Assembly: GCF_014203225.1 (NCBI RefSeq)
Contig: NZ_JACHIO010000005.1
Location: 1 to 64,000, forward strand
Direction: 5' to 3'
Source: Granulicella mallensis
Lineage (GTDB): Bacteria > Acidobacteriota > Terriglobia > Terriglobales > Acidobacteriaceae
DNA length: 64,000 nt
The notes below the pieces were generated by a model. It was not told the origin of the DNA. It ran no database searches and was given only the letters and a program-made list of their open reading frames with translations. Positions 54,298 to 63,032 of the stretch are shown one piece after another. Every line of letters starts with the position of its first letter. Within the stretch, counting starts at the first letter, position 1. A program made the translations under genes and the position numbers.

Positions 54298-55109
54298 GAT
54301 TGGATCTCCTTTAGGGGCTAATAACCCTCTACTTGCAAGATAATCTCGCCACACGAGATATGCCACGACACAAATCCAGCAAAAAAAGACAAGTGATTTT
54401 CCCGAAGCCTCTCTACTTTGAATTCATCCTCTTCTCTGGGGAATCAGTCAAAGCGTGATCATTTCCATTTCTTAACGCTTCCTGTGGACAGGCAGCTTTT
54501 CTGGCAGAACAATGATTCACAAGCTCTCACCTCTCCACGCGCGTCTAGACTGTTTAGGATTCAAGGCGACGATGAGCTTATTTCTGTATCGTTCTGCGTG
54601 CCGTTGTCCCTATGGAGATTTGATAGTAATCTCCCATTCGTGATGAGTTCATCTGTTCTCGCGGTCTCTACCTATCGAACAAGCTCCACAAGTCGTGCAT
54701 TTTCGCAAACACTAATTCATTTGCGAAAGACTTTCGGCTCTTACTTTGCTATCAATCTAGATAGGGATACTTGCATTTCGATATTAGGCGGACAATCAAG
54801 TTGGACGGACGGCTTCGAGGCAGCATAGCTTGTATACGACCACACCGAAACGAATGACACCCGGCTGCCGAGCAGGAGATCTACGTATACCAAAATACTG
54901 GTCGCTAGCTTGATGTCGATCTATTCATCGTATTGATCGACATCCGTAAGACCCAATTTCTATCAACCATCGAGATGTTACGGGTCGGCTCTCTTCATTT
55001 GACGATAGACGGAAAGAAAATCGGCCTCAAAGCACTAGAGCTTGGTTTGAGCTCGGATTCAGCGTCGTCTACCCAATTTTCAAGCACAACAAGCAAAACG
55101 GAGGACTAA
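54298..55109. other. gap with conserved leader and a dyad
   Basis: The first 110 bases are the 5' region shared with the paralog at 35568-35680. An open frame at 54418-54828 (TTG start, 136 residues) has no ribosome site or family features and is not called. At 54912-54944 GATGTCGATC and GATCGACATC form perfect 10-base arms around 13 bases; being about 170 bases upstream of the alcohol dehydrogenase gene, it could be an operator or a terminator. Confidence 0.45.
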
Positions 55110-56135
55110 ATGTCAGAGACGAAATCCATGTACCGTGCTTTTCAGGCTGTCAGCCCCGGAAAGTTAGAGATGACGATGAAGCCGGTCGTCGATCCCCTCC
55201 CCGGATATGTCCGCATCCGAGTCGAGGCATGCGGGGTCTGCCACTCTGACGCGGGAACGGTTGAGGGCGTCTTTCCTATTGAATGGCCGCGTGTCCCCGG
55301 CCATGAGGTCGTAGGCCAGATCGATGCCATGGGTGAAGGCGTCGAAGGCTGGACCATTGGCCAGAGAGTTGGCGTTGGGTTCCTGGGTGGAAACTGTGGA
55401 CATTGCCTATTTTGCCGCGGAGGAGACCTGGTCAATTGTAAGAATCAGGATTACACCGGAATTCAGCATGACGGCGGTTATGCAGAAGTCATGATCGCTA
55501 AGGCGAGCGGACTCATCTCCATCCCAGATGATCTCTCTTCCGTGAATGCAGCGCCCCTTCTCTGTGCTGGCCTTACGACCTTCAGTGCATTGCGCGACTC
55601 ACCAGCAAAGGCCGGCGACCTGGTTGCAGTGTTGGGAATTGGTGGACTGGGGCATCTCGGATTGCAGTATGCGCGGCAGATGGGATTTGAAGTCGTGGCT
55701 ATCGGACGAGGTTCCGACAAGACCGAACTGGTAAAGAAGCTTGGAGCACATCACTATATTGACAGTTCAACCACGGACGTTGCCCAGGCCCTGCAGGCAC
55801 TCGGTGGGGCCTCTCTGATATTGGCCACAGCGTCTGGGGGTAAAGCAACGGCAAAGGCCGTGAAGGGGCTTCGTCCTCGAGGCCGTCTCCTCGTCCTTGG
55901 GGTAACTCCCGATCCAATCGAGCTGTCATCCGCCGAGTTGATCTTCGGCACGCGATCCGTTGAAGGAAGTTTGACGGGAAATGTCGCTACAGGAGACACG
56001 ACGCTCAAATTTAGTTCACTTACTGGTGTGGCTGCAATGATCGAGACGATGCCTCTCGACCGAGCCCCCGAAGCCTATGCGCGCATGATGTCTGGCAAAG
56101 CGCGATTCCGTGTCGTCCTCACAATGAACTCATAG
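55110..56135 (+). CDS. zinc-dependent alcohol dehydrogenase
   Basis: A 341-residue medium-chain dehydrogenase that oxidises alcohols or reduces aldehydes with NAD(P). The catalytic zinc site shows CGVCHSDAGTVEG (Cys near 43) and PGHEVVGQIDAMGEGV with the His and Glu. The structural zinc site is GNCGHCLFCRGGDLVNC, four Cys. The Rossmann loop is VAVLGIGGLGHLGLQYA near residue 175. It most resembles AdhA/AdhP-type enzymes. The ATG at 55110 has GGAGG upstream. It fits the detoxification theme of the region and might act with the aldehyde dehydrogenase at 63033, though the two are not in one operon. Confidence 0.92.
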   Translation: MSETKSMYRAFQAVSPGKLEMTMKPVVDPLPGYVRIRVEACGVCHSDAGTVEGVFPIEWPRVPGHEVVGQIDAMGEGVEGWTIGQRVGVGFLGGNCGHCLFCRGGDLVNCKNQDYTGIQHDGGYAEVMIAKASGLISIPDDLSSVNAAPLLCAGLTTFSALRDSPAKAGDLVAVLGIGGLGHLGLQYARQMGFEVVAIGRGSDKTELVKKLGAHHYIDSSTTDVAQALQALGGASLILATASGGKATAKAVKGLRPRGRLLVLGVTPDPIELSSAELIFGTRSVEGSLTGNVATGDTTLKFSSLTGVAAMIETMPLDRAPEAYARMMSGKARFRVVLTMNS

Positions 56136-56251
56136 CGATGGAGCTGGCCCATTCTAATGATGTCCGAATTTGACGTATCCGTGTCGTGGCGCAGCACTGC
56201 AGATCAATCTATCTTCTAGTTGTAAGCAAGGCTCTGAAGGAGAAATTGAGA

Positions 56252-56812
56252 ATGAATACGATAACGACAGCTCCAGCATGGGAATCGACGCCGGCTCCAC
56301 ACTTGCCTCTTCCAAATTTCTCAACGATCTCGATCATAGACACGGACTCTTCGGTGCGGCGTGTAGGATTCACGTGGCCTGGGAACTCCAGCGTCTCTGT
56401 TGCAGTCTTCTATTCTGTAGAGTCGTTTTTGCGTTCCCACGCTGCGGCTTCCACAGATCTATTGATACTTGGTCACACGCACTCTCACCCCTCAGAATGT
56501 GAGTCGATTCTCTGGGTTGCAGAACTGCGGCCAGACTTAAAGGTTGTTTTGTTGAATGGAGAGGATTTCACACTGCGCAGGCTTTCTGATCTACGCGAAC
56601 CCCGGCAAAACTCTCAGTCGGAGAGCAAGCCTTCCATTCGACTTGCGATTCTTTCCGCATTTCTGAGCTCATGCGAGGCACTAAGACCTTGCACGCACAA
56701 ACAGCCCCAGCCAGAAACGGTCTCGCAACGCCTCGATCATTATCGTGCCAGCGGGATTTCCTCGACTTATGGTCTTTGGACGGCACTTGCAGGATCTTCC
56801 GCTCATTCATGA
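56252..56812 (+). CDS. degenerate receiver-like protein
   Basis: A 186-residue protein whose residues 24-105 resemble a response regulator receiver domain: ISIIDTDSSVRRVGFTWPGN at the start, then VAVFYSVESFLRSH, and STDLLILGHTHSHPSECESI followed by RPDLKVVLLNGEDF. These correspond to the acidic pair, the F-x-S-x-E-x-F-L segment of FixJ-type proteins, the phospho-acceptor strand and the Thr/Lys strand. The acceptor Asp of LLILD is Gly here and the K-type residue is shifted, so phosphorylation is unlikely. The C-terminal 80 residues are Ser-rich with no output domain recognised. The ATG at 56252 has AAGGAGAA upstream. An atypical or decaying regulator is the best description. Confidence 0.6.
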   Translation: MNTITTAPAWESTPAPHLPLPNFSTISIIDTDSSVRRVGFTWPGNSSVSVAVFYSVESFLRSHAAASTDLLILGHTHSHPSECESILWVAELRPDLKVVLLNGEDFTLRRLSDLREPRQNSQSESKPSIRLAILSAFLSSCEALRPCTHKQPQPETVSQRLDHYRASGISSTYGLWTALAGSSAHS

Positions 56813-56989
56813 TGAGGTCTCAATTGCCATGCTCATTTGCAAACCCGCTCCAATGGGAAGAGTTGTAACTTAGCTTCTGTTTGAACAGAGTAGAAACGAC
56901 ATCCTATATCTCGATGCCAGATAGACATTCGGTAGACAATCAGCGTTCGGGTCATCAACACCAGCCTCATCCATACGGAAAGGTCTAAA

Positions 56990-58003
56990 ATGCCACAACC
57001 AACTAGAAGTCTCGCCACGATTTGTCGCGATCGTGCAGTTCTAAGAGCGATGTATGTTGTTATCACTTTCTGCTTTTCGACCTCGCTTGCCTTTTCTCAG
57101 ATTCCGCCGACTACCGTCTCTGCGCCCACAGCTGCTACGCCACATGATTACTTTCATACCGGCGCAGGAGCCTTCTACTTACGCAGAGCGGAGGGCGATA
57201 TCGTTACAGAAACCTTGCGCGGAAACATTAGCGTGCTGTTCGGTTCTGGCGCCAACATTATTGTCTTATCGGGACCGCAGGGCAAGTTTCTTGTCGACGC
57301 TGGAATCAGCGTGTCCGAGCCTAAGGTGAAGGCTGCACTTAACAAGATCAGCCCTTCACCGCTAAAATATGTGGTAAACACTCACTGGCATTGGGATCAT
57401 ACCGATGGCGATGGCTGGATGCACGAATCCGGCGCAACAATCATTGCACACCCGAACACCCTCAAACACCTGTCCCAATCCACTCATGTCGACGATTGGA
57501 ATTGGACGCTTCCCCCCGTATCGATCGGAGCGCGCCCAACGCTTCTGGTAGCGGACAAGAAAAACTTCTTCTTCGACGGGGAGAAGATCCAGGTAGAATA
57601 TTATGGTCCCGGGCATACAGACGGTGACCTGTTGATCTACTTCGAAAAAGCAGACGTCTTGGCTCTCGGAGATACCTTCTGGAATGGCAACTATCCATTT
57701 ATCGACAACGAGGATGGTGGCAACATCAATGATGCAATCAAGTGGGCCGACAAGTTAGTTGAACGCACCACTGATAAAACGATTGTGGTTCCTGGCCATG
57801 GACCTGTAGGTACACGAGCGCAGTTGATCGAGTTCCGCGACATGCTGACAACGATTCGTGATAATGTAGCCGCCCTAAAGCGGCAAGGCAAGTCACTGGA
57901 CGAAATTATCGCCGCGAAGCCGACAGCCAAGTTTGATGCGAAATGGGGACATTTCGTAATTGCCCCCGATCACTTTGTTCGGCTAGTCTATGCAGGATTG
58001 TGA
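56990..58003 (+). CDS. exported metallo-beta-lactamase-fold hydrolase
   Basis: A 337-residue secreted MBL-fold enzyme. The signal peptide (AMYVVITFCFSTSLAFSQ) is followed by the zinc motif NTHWHWDHTDG at residues 131-141 (HxHxDH), then GPGHTDGDLLIYF, VLALGDTFWNG and VVPGHGPVG. The set of ligands (HxHxDH, H, D, H) matches glyoxalase II-like hydrolases and the Zn-hydrolases beside quinoprotein enzymes. A true beta-lactamase is possible but not supported by any specific motif. It is transcribed from its own region, 177 bases after the receiver-like gene. Substrate unknown. It may take part in the removal of toxic thioesters or similar compounds. Confidence 0.85.
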   Translation: MPQPTRSLATICRDRAVLRAMYVVITFCFSTSLAFSQIPPTTVSAPTAATPHDYFHTGAGAFYLRRAEGDIVTETLRGNISVLFGSGANIIVLSGPQGKFLVDAGISVSEPKVKAALNKISPSPLKYVVNTHWHWDHTDGDGWMHESGATIIAHPNTLKHLSQSTHVDDWNWTLPPVSIGARPTLLVADKKNFFFDGEKIQVEYYGPGHTDGDLLIYFEKADVLALGDTFWNGNYPFIDNEDGGNINDAIKWADKLVERTTDKTIVVPGHGPVGTRAQLIEFRDMLTTIRDNVAALKRQGKSLDEIIAAKPTAKFDAKWGHFVIAPDHFVRLVYAGL

Positions 58004-58415
58004 GGTACTAAATGCGAGAACAACTTTACTGCAGAATAACCACCGCCACAATTAACAGCTATCGATTGTGTCTGATCAGGCAATTCATAGCTTGCTTGTC
58101 AGCAAACGAAAATCGACAAGTTATCTTTAATCACTATTTCTCCCCGGGGTAAATTCGCTTGATTTCCCCGGGAGGATCGAGAGTCGGAGAGCTCCATGTA
58201 TGGCTGAGCTCGCGCTATCCCTTTCATTGCGGTAATGCTTACGAGCATTTATACCTTGACGACATTGTGGTCTTCGACGTTGATGAGATCAAGGAAGGTT
58301 TTGCCTTGCGGCGTTTGGCGCCAACCTTTCAGATCGGAGGAGCCGCTTCTCGCAGATGCCAGCGCACTCATGGACATTCTCAGAGATGAGACATCTATGT
58401 AACATACGATGTTCC
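58004..58415. other. gap with CCCGGG-type dyad
   Basis: 412 bases between convergent genes. At about 58141-58176 CTCCCCGGGGTAAAT and ATTTCCCCGGGAG form an imperfect hairpin that may terminate either transcript. Short open stretches on both strands after 58180 look partly coding-like but match nothing I know. Confidence 0.4.
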
Positions 58416-60020
58416 TCAATGACCTGCGGAGGGTTCACCCGAAGGTACAAACTTCCTAATGAAGAAGGCCAGAGGCACACTTGCCAGGGTTATCCAGCCA
58501 ATGACACGGAAACAGTCCATAAAGGCCAGAAACTGCGTTTGATCGTGCAACTGCCTATAGATTGTGCCAAACGCTCCGATGGCTGCGTCCGGTCCTGTAA
58601 ATCCTTTACTAACCAGATAGTTTGTCATTGTGTGGATATGCTGTTGAAGGCTTTGCGAACTGGAACCGAGCCCCGACCCCACATTCACCTGATGCAGGTC
58701 CTGACGTCGCTCAGCTGCCGTCGTGATAAATGCGATACCAAAGCTGCCACCCCAGTTACGAAATAGATTTGTGAGACTGGAAGCTTTATTGTTCTGCTCT
58801 GGACGCAACATGGAGTAGGCGATCATATTCACGGGAACAAAGAAGAATCCATAGCCGATCCCCTGAAAGACTCTGCCCATCAGATAGTGCCCGCCGTTCG
58901 TGTCCAGATTCATGGTGCTGAAGTGCCACAATGAGGCTCCGACGACCGACAGACTGAAGGTCATCATCATCCTTGGAGAGACAATACGTCTTTGAAGCAG
59001 GAGTGCTGAAATAGGTGCGAGAACCGTGATGACGAGAGCTCCAGGTCCGAGCACTAATCCAGCATCAATCGCCCTGTAACCATAAAGCGCCTGGAGAAGC
59101 TGCGGCACGAGGGTCGTGGTTCCGAAGAGTCCAAGTCCAAAGACAAAAAACAATACTGATGCAATCGCGAAATTTCGATTCTTCAACAATCGGAAGTCAA
59201 TAATTGGCTCATCGACGTAGAGTTCCCAGAGGATGGTTCCAATCCATCCCAGTACCGCAATCCCCAAGCTCCAGCAGATGAAGTTGCTTCCGAGCCAGTC
59301 ATCGATCTGACCGCGATCCAAGGTTATCTCCAACGCTGCGGATGCCAGTGTGATCAGGGCAATGCCCGTTCCATCGATTGCGATCTTGCCAGTCTTACGT
59401 AAAGCTGCCCGTTCCGCGCTAAAGGCTGGCGGATCTTGAATGAGCTTCGTCGTCAGAAACAGCGCGAGCAGCCCAATGGGTACATTGATAAAGAAGATCC
59501 AGCGCCAATTGTAGTTGTCTGTAATCCATCCCCCGAGCACCGGTCCAATTGCGGGCGCGGTAACCAGCACAACGGTATAGAGTGCAAAGGCAGATGCCCT
59601 TTTTGACGGGGGGAAAGTATCTACCAGAATTGCCTGTGCCACCGGCGCAAGACCGCCGCCTCCGATGCCTTGGAGAATGCGGCAGACCAGCATGAATCCC
59701 AGTGAGGGCGAGATGCCACATAAAAACGATGTCACAGTGAACAGTCCGACGCAGACCAGGTAGTAATTCCTCCGCCCAAAAACACGGCTCAACCATGCGC
59801 TCATCGGTAGGATGACAGCATTGGCGACAAGGTACGTCGTAAGTATCCAAGTCACCTCATCGTAGCTTCGTCCAAGGCCCCCTCCGATATAGGGAAGCGC
59901 GACATTTGCAATCGACGTATCCAGCAGCTCCATAAAGGCCGCGAGCATGACGGTAATTGCTATAAACCAAGGATTGATCGCAGACTTCCTGTCTGCGAGT
60001 TGCTCCGGAGTTGTCTTCAT
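58416..60020 (-). CDS. emrB: DHA2-family MFS drug efflux permease (EmrB-like)
   Basis: A 534-residue inner-membrane drug/proton antiporter with 14 predicted helices. Family features are MELLDTSIANVALPYIGG in helix 1 (the D-x-x-I-x-N-V-A-L-P motif), AWLSRVFGRRNYYLVCVGLF, RILQGIGGGGLAPVAQ and GPVLGGWITDNYNWRWIFFI, all of the DHA2 group. It should form the pump of a tripartite system with the EmrA-like and TolC-like proteins encoded upstream. The start at 60020 (MKTTPEQLADRK) follows a GGAGGAGA stretch about 16 bases away; an upstream start at 60071 is possible but overlaps the spacer. It is the last gene of the operon, 59 bases after emrA. Confidence 0.93.
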   Translation of the reverse strand: MKTTPEQLADRKSAINPWFIAITVMLAAFMELLDTSIANVALPYIGGGLGRSYDEVTWILTTYLVANAVILPMSAWLSRVFGRRNYYLVCVGLFTVTSFLCGISPSLGFMLVCRILQGIGGGGLAPVAQAILVDTFPPSKRASAFALYTVVLVTAPAIGPVLGGWITDNYNWRWIFFINVPIGLLALFLTTKLIQDPPAFSAERAALRKTGKIAIDGTGIALITLASAALEITLDRGQIDDWLGSNFICWSLGIAVLGWIGTILWELYVDEPIIDFRLLKNRNFAIASVLFFVFGLGLFGTTTLVPQLLQALYGYRAIDAGLVLGPGALVITVLAPISALLLQRRIVSPRMMMTFSLSVVGASLWHFSTMNLDTNGGHYLMGRVFQGIGYGFFFVPVNMIAYSMLRPEQNNKASSLTNLFRNWGGSFGIAFITTAAERRQDLHQVNVGSGLGSSSQSLQQHIHTMTNYLVSKGFTGPDAAIGAFGTIYRQLHDQTQFLAFMDCFRVIGWITLASVPLAFFIRKFVPSGEPSAGH

Positions 60021-60079
60021 GATTGCCACTTTCGTTCTCCTCCAGATAATCCGAACGTTCTGTAGATGCAAGGTTCAGT

Positions 60080-61336
60080 TCAGCGAACCTTCACTGTCGA
60101 CTCAACAGACATGCCGGGGCGGAGAAGATGTTCAGGATCCTGGTCTTTATCTAAATGAATACGAACCGGAAAACGTTGGACCACTTTTACGTAATTACCG
60201 CTGGCGTTCTCCGGAGGAAAAAGGCTAAAGAGCGGTCCCGCAGCCCCAGCCATCTCTTCGACCGTGCCTTTGTAATCTTTGCCGAACGTATCGACGTGAA
60301 TAGTTACCGGTTGGCCCGGCCTCATCAGTCCAAGTTGCGTTTCTTTGAAATTCGCAGTAACCCAGATGTCATCAACAGGCACGATAACCAGCAAAGATTG
60401 ACCAGGTTGTACTCGATGCCCGAGTTCGACGGTCTTTCGTCCGATAACTCCACTGACCGGTGCATAGACCCTTGTATAACTCAAATTAAGCTCAACTGTA
60501 TGGACTTCGGCTCGCGCCTGGTCTCTCTCTCCGATTCCGGATCGGGACCTGTCGCGTGCGTCGACAGCCTGTTGAGGAGCCGTGTGTGCCACGTCGACCT
60601 GAGCCTGACGCTCGGCAACAAGGTTCTGGAGTTGGGAGATTTTCTCCCTCTCGGCGATGATGATCGCCCGGTCAGCATCAAGAGCTTGAGCGCTTGACTT
60701 TGCTTCTGTGTCTTGCGCGTCATAGAACGAGCGAGAAACTTCGCGCTTCTCAACGAGGGCTAGATAACGGACGCGATCCCGTTCAGCCCGGGAAGCAATG
60801 GCTTCATCTGCATCGACTCTGCGCTCGGCGGCGATGAGATTTGCCTGCTCAGTCCTCACGCTGGCCAACGCCTCGCTGTGTGCTGCTTCTGCGCCACGTA
60901 ACTGGCTGAACGCGGTCGCGTCGGTGATCGGCACATTCACCTGTGCGGAGCGTGCCGCAGCCTCCTTCGTTTCGAGCGCGGCCTGAGCATGTTCTAACTC
61001 CGCCTGATAGTCGCGGGGATCGAGTTCCAGCAACAAGGTTCCAGCTTTTACATAATGGTCGTTTTCAACATCAGGATTGACGTAGACCACGGTGCCGTTG
61101 ATCCTTGTGCTAATGGAGTTGAAGTGGCCGTCGATCTGCGCATCATCGGTTGTCTCAAATCTTCGCGCCCGCAGCCACCACAGGCTGGCTACCACAGCTA
61201 CAACGATGAGAAGAATGATCACAATAAGGCGGTTGCGACCTGTGCTGGGGCTCGCTTGTTGCGTTGAGTCGCTAGTAGGACTGCTAGTTGCTGCATCGGG
61301 AGAGACGGACGTAGTAACTTCAGCCTGTTGCGCCAT
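60080..61336 (-). CDS. emrA: HlyD/EmrA-family membrane fusion protein
   Basis: The periplasmic adaptor of the efflux system. The 418-residue protein has a Thr/Ser-rich cytoplasmic start, a single N-terminal helix (LIVIILLIVVAVVASLWWL, about residues 37-57), then the lipoyl half RINGTVVYVNPDVENDHYVK, a long coiled-coil region (about 105-250), and the return half VYAPVSGVIGRKTVELGHRV. This order is standard for EmrA. The start at 61336 is certain from its GGAGG site. The ATG follows the TolC stop codon by one base, so translation of the two is coupled. Confidence 0.93.
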   Translation of the reverse strand: MAQQAEVTTSVSPDAATSSPTSDSTQQASPSTGRNRLIVIILLIVVAVVASLWWLRARRFETTDDAQIDGHFNSISTRINGTVVYVNPDVENDHYVKAGTLLLELDPRDYQAELEHAQAALETKEAAARSAQVNVPITDATAFSQLRGAEAAHSEALASVRTEQANLIAAERRVDADEAIASRAERDRVRYLALVEKREVSRSFYDAQDTEAKSSAQALDADRAIIIAEREKISQLQNLVAERQAQVDVAHTAPQQAVDARDRSRSGIGERDQARAEVHTVELNLSYTRVYAPVSGVIGRKTVELGHRVQPGQSLLVIVPVDDIWVTANFKETQLGLMRPGQPVTIHVDTFGKDYKGTVEEMAGAAGPLFSLFPPENASGNYVKVVQRFPVRIHLDKDQDPEHLLRPGMSVESTVKVR

Positions 61337-61337
61337 T

Positions 61338-62834
61338 TCAGTTTCCTCCGAATAAATCATTCAACCGGGAGTCTGCATTTCCGAGAGCGCGCGCCAATGC
61401 AATTTTTGAAACATTGAACGAGTAGAGGCTCTGGATATAGTTGTCATTCGCAGCGGCGAGCGTCTCTTCGGCCTGAACCACCTCGAGATAGTTCGTCACT
61501 CCGTTGTTGTAGCGGTCCTGAGACTGTACAAGTGCGCGCGCGGCAAGTGCCTTGTTGTTCGCGGCTACGTTGACGCTCGATTCTGAGGAGGCTAGGTCGA
61601 GACGGGCCACACGTATGTCGTACTTCACTCTGCCTTCGAGGTCTTGGTACTCTGCGCGCCTCCGGTCTAGATCGGCCTCAGCCTGATCTATGTCGGCCTT
61701 GATTCTTCCACCGGTAAAGATAGGAACGGACACGCCTACTGATGCCTCATAGAGCTGGTTGGCATTAGCGAAGTTTGTGCCGCCTGTGCCGTAGTTGCCA
61801 TTGAGTGAAAACGCAGGCATCCTTTGGGCTTTTTCGGCATTTACGGTCAACTCTGCAGCACGAACGGTTTGCTGAGCACTGGCTAGATCCGCTCGATTAC
61901 CCAGGGCTTGCTGCTGCTCACGAAGTTCAGCGATATCTGGTAATGGCCGATACTCCTCGCCACCGAACACCGTAAAGTTCTGTTCGAGAGGCAGGCCGAT
62001 GATGCGTCCAAGGGTAAGCTTGTCCTTTTCGAACTCATTCGCAGCGTTCGTCACCCGTTGTTCCGCTGTCTGGCGTTCCACCTGCGCCCTGATGGCATCG
62101 ATCTCCGGCGAGACCTCAGATCGGTACTGATTCGAAACCTGCGAGTCGAGTTCCTTGGAAGACGCAAGCTGTGCCTTTGCAGTTTCTAGTCTGGCTTTGC
62201 TTGCTACCACCTGGAAAAAGGCCAGCCCAACAGCGAAGACGACTACATCCCGCGAGTCTTTGGTGTTCAAGAGCGAGGCGTTTTCTAAAATTTTCTGAGA
62301 GCGATACCGATCCTGAAGCTCAAGACTGTAGAGGGACTGAGTTGCACTGATCCGAGCGTCCTGGAAGCCAAATGCGCCTGACGTAGGTGGAATTGTAAAT
62401 CCCCCGATTGGAGGTAGCTTGAGTCCTATCTCCGAGTAGGAGATGTTTTCATAAGCCTGTTGCGCCCTCGCATTGATGTTAGGCAAGAGAGCGGCCAGGG
62501 CCCGAAGCCTCTGGGCTCGCACCGCGGCGTCCGCCTGAATACTATCAATGAGTCCCAGGTTGTACTTCAGACCTCGACCTACAGCTTGTTGCAGTGTGAA
62601 GCTGAGAGTTTCACTCGTCACAGGCCCAGTTGGGACACTGCCCAGATATGGGTTCTGGTTTTGCGTCTCGCGAGCACTTGGATTGGTGGTACTTGTGGAA
62701 GGATTAATGGGGCGCGGCGTCGCGATCGAACCTTGATTACCATCCGTCAACACCTGCCCATCAGCATAACCGCCTAGAGCCCCCATGCAAATCGCATATA
62801 GGAGAGTTGTGTAAGCTATCTTTCCGATTTCCAC
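61338..62834 (-). CDS. TolC-family outer membrane efflux protein
   Basis: The outer membrane channel of the efflux operon. The 498-residue protein starts with a signal peptide (AYTTLLYAICMGALGGYADG) and has the two repeated helical OEP halves: SETLSFTLQQAVGRGLKYNL with LLPNINARAQQAYENISY, and later RADLASAQQTVRAAELTVNA with RMPAFSLNGNYG. The end ALVQSQDRYNNGVTNYLEVVQAEETL is typical. It starts at a GTG with AAGGAGG 10 bases upstream. It is the first gene of tolC-emrA-emrB. About 200 bases separate it from the aldehyde dehydrogenase gene, which runs in the same direction. Confidence 0.93.
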   Translation of the reverse strand: MEIGKIAYTTLLYAICMGALGGYADGQVLTDGNQGSIATPRPINPSTSTTNPSARETQNQNPYLGSVPTGPVTSETLSFTLQQAVGRGLKYNLGLIDSIQADAAVRAQRLRALAALLPNINARAQQAYENISYSEIGLKLPPIGGFTIPPTSGAFGFQDARISATQSLYSLELQDRYRSQKILENASLLNTKDSRDVVVFAVGLAFFQVVASKARLETAKAQLASSKELDSQVSNQYRSEVSPEIDAIRAQVERQTAEQRVTNAANEFEKDKLTLGRIIGLPLEQNFTVFGGEEYRPLPDIAELREQQQALGNRADLASAQQTVRAAELTVNAEKAQRMPAFSLNGNYGTGGTNFANANQLYEASVGVSVPIFTGGRIKADIDQAEADLDRRRAEYQDLEGRVKYDIRVARLDLASSESSVNVAANNKALAARALVQSQDRYNNGVTNYLEVVQAEETLAAANDNYIQSLYSFNVSKIALARALGNADSRLNDLFGGN

Positions 62835-63032
62835 GGTAGTCCTCCTTCAACGTCGCATCGGCGCTCTCGAAGGAGTTCGGATGTGATTCCGTAGCCGATA
62901 ACATTGAATCCCGTCCGTCAGACTTTGCGTATGACACTGCTGAGCTAATTGCGTTCCGCACTGGATAAATGTGCCCCAGTCCTCGGCTTCCCACTCTTGC
63001 CTGCAAGCGGAGGACTGGACATGGACAACGCG
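62835..63032. promoter_or_regulatory. leader region of the efflux operon
   Basis: 198 bases between the aldehyde dehydrogenase stop and the TolC start. It probably holds the operon's promoter and operator. No regulator gene (TetR, MarR or AcrR type), usual beside such operons, is present in the window. Confidence 0.35.

Noticed and set aside
54418-54828. Plus-strand frame of 136 codons with TTG start
   Set aside because: No ribosome site, no family features and a Ser-rich low-information sequence. Could still be real, but unsupported.
58159-58415. Short frames between the MBL hydrolase and emrB genes
   Set aside because: Neither strand shows a start with a ribosome site or a known family; may be relic coding DNA.
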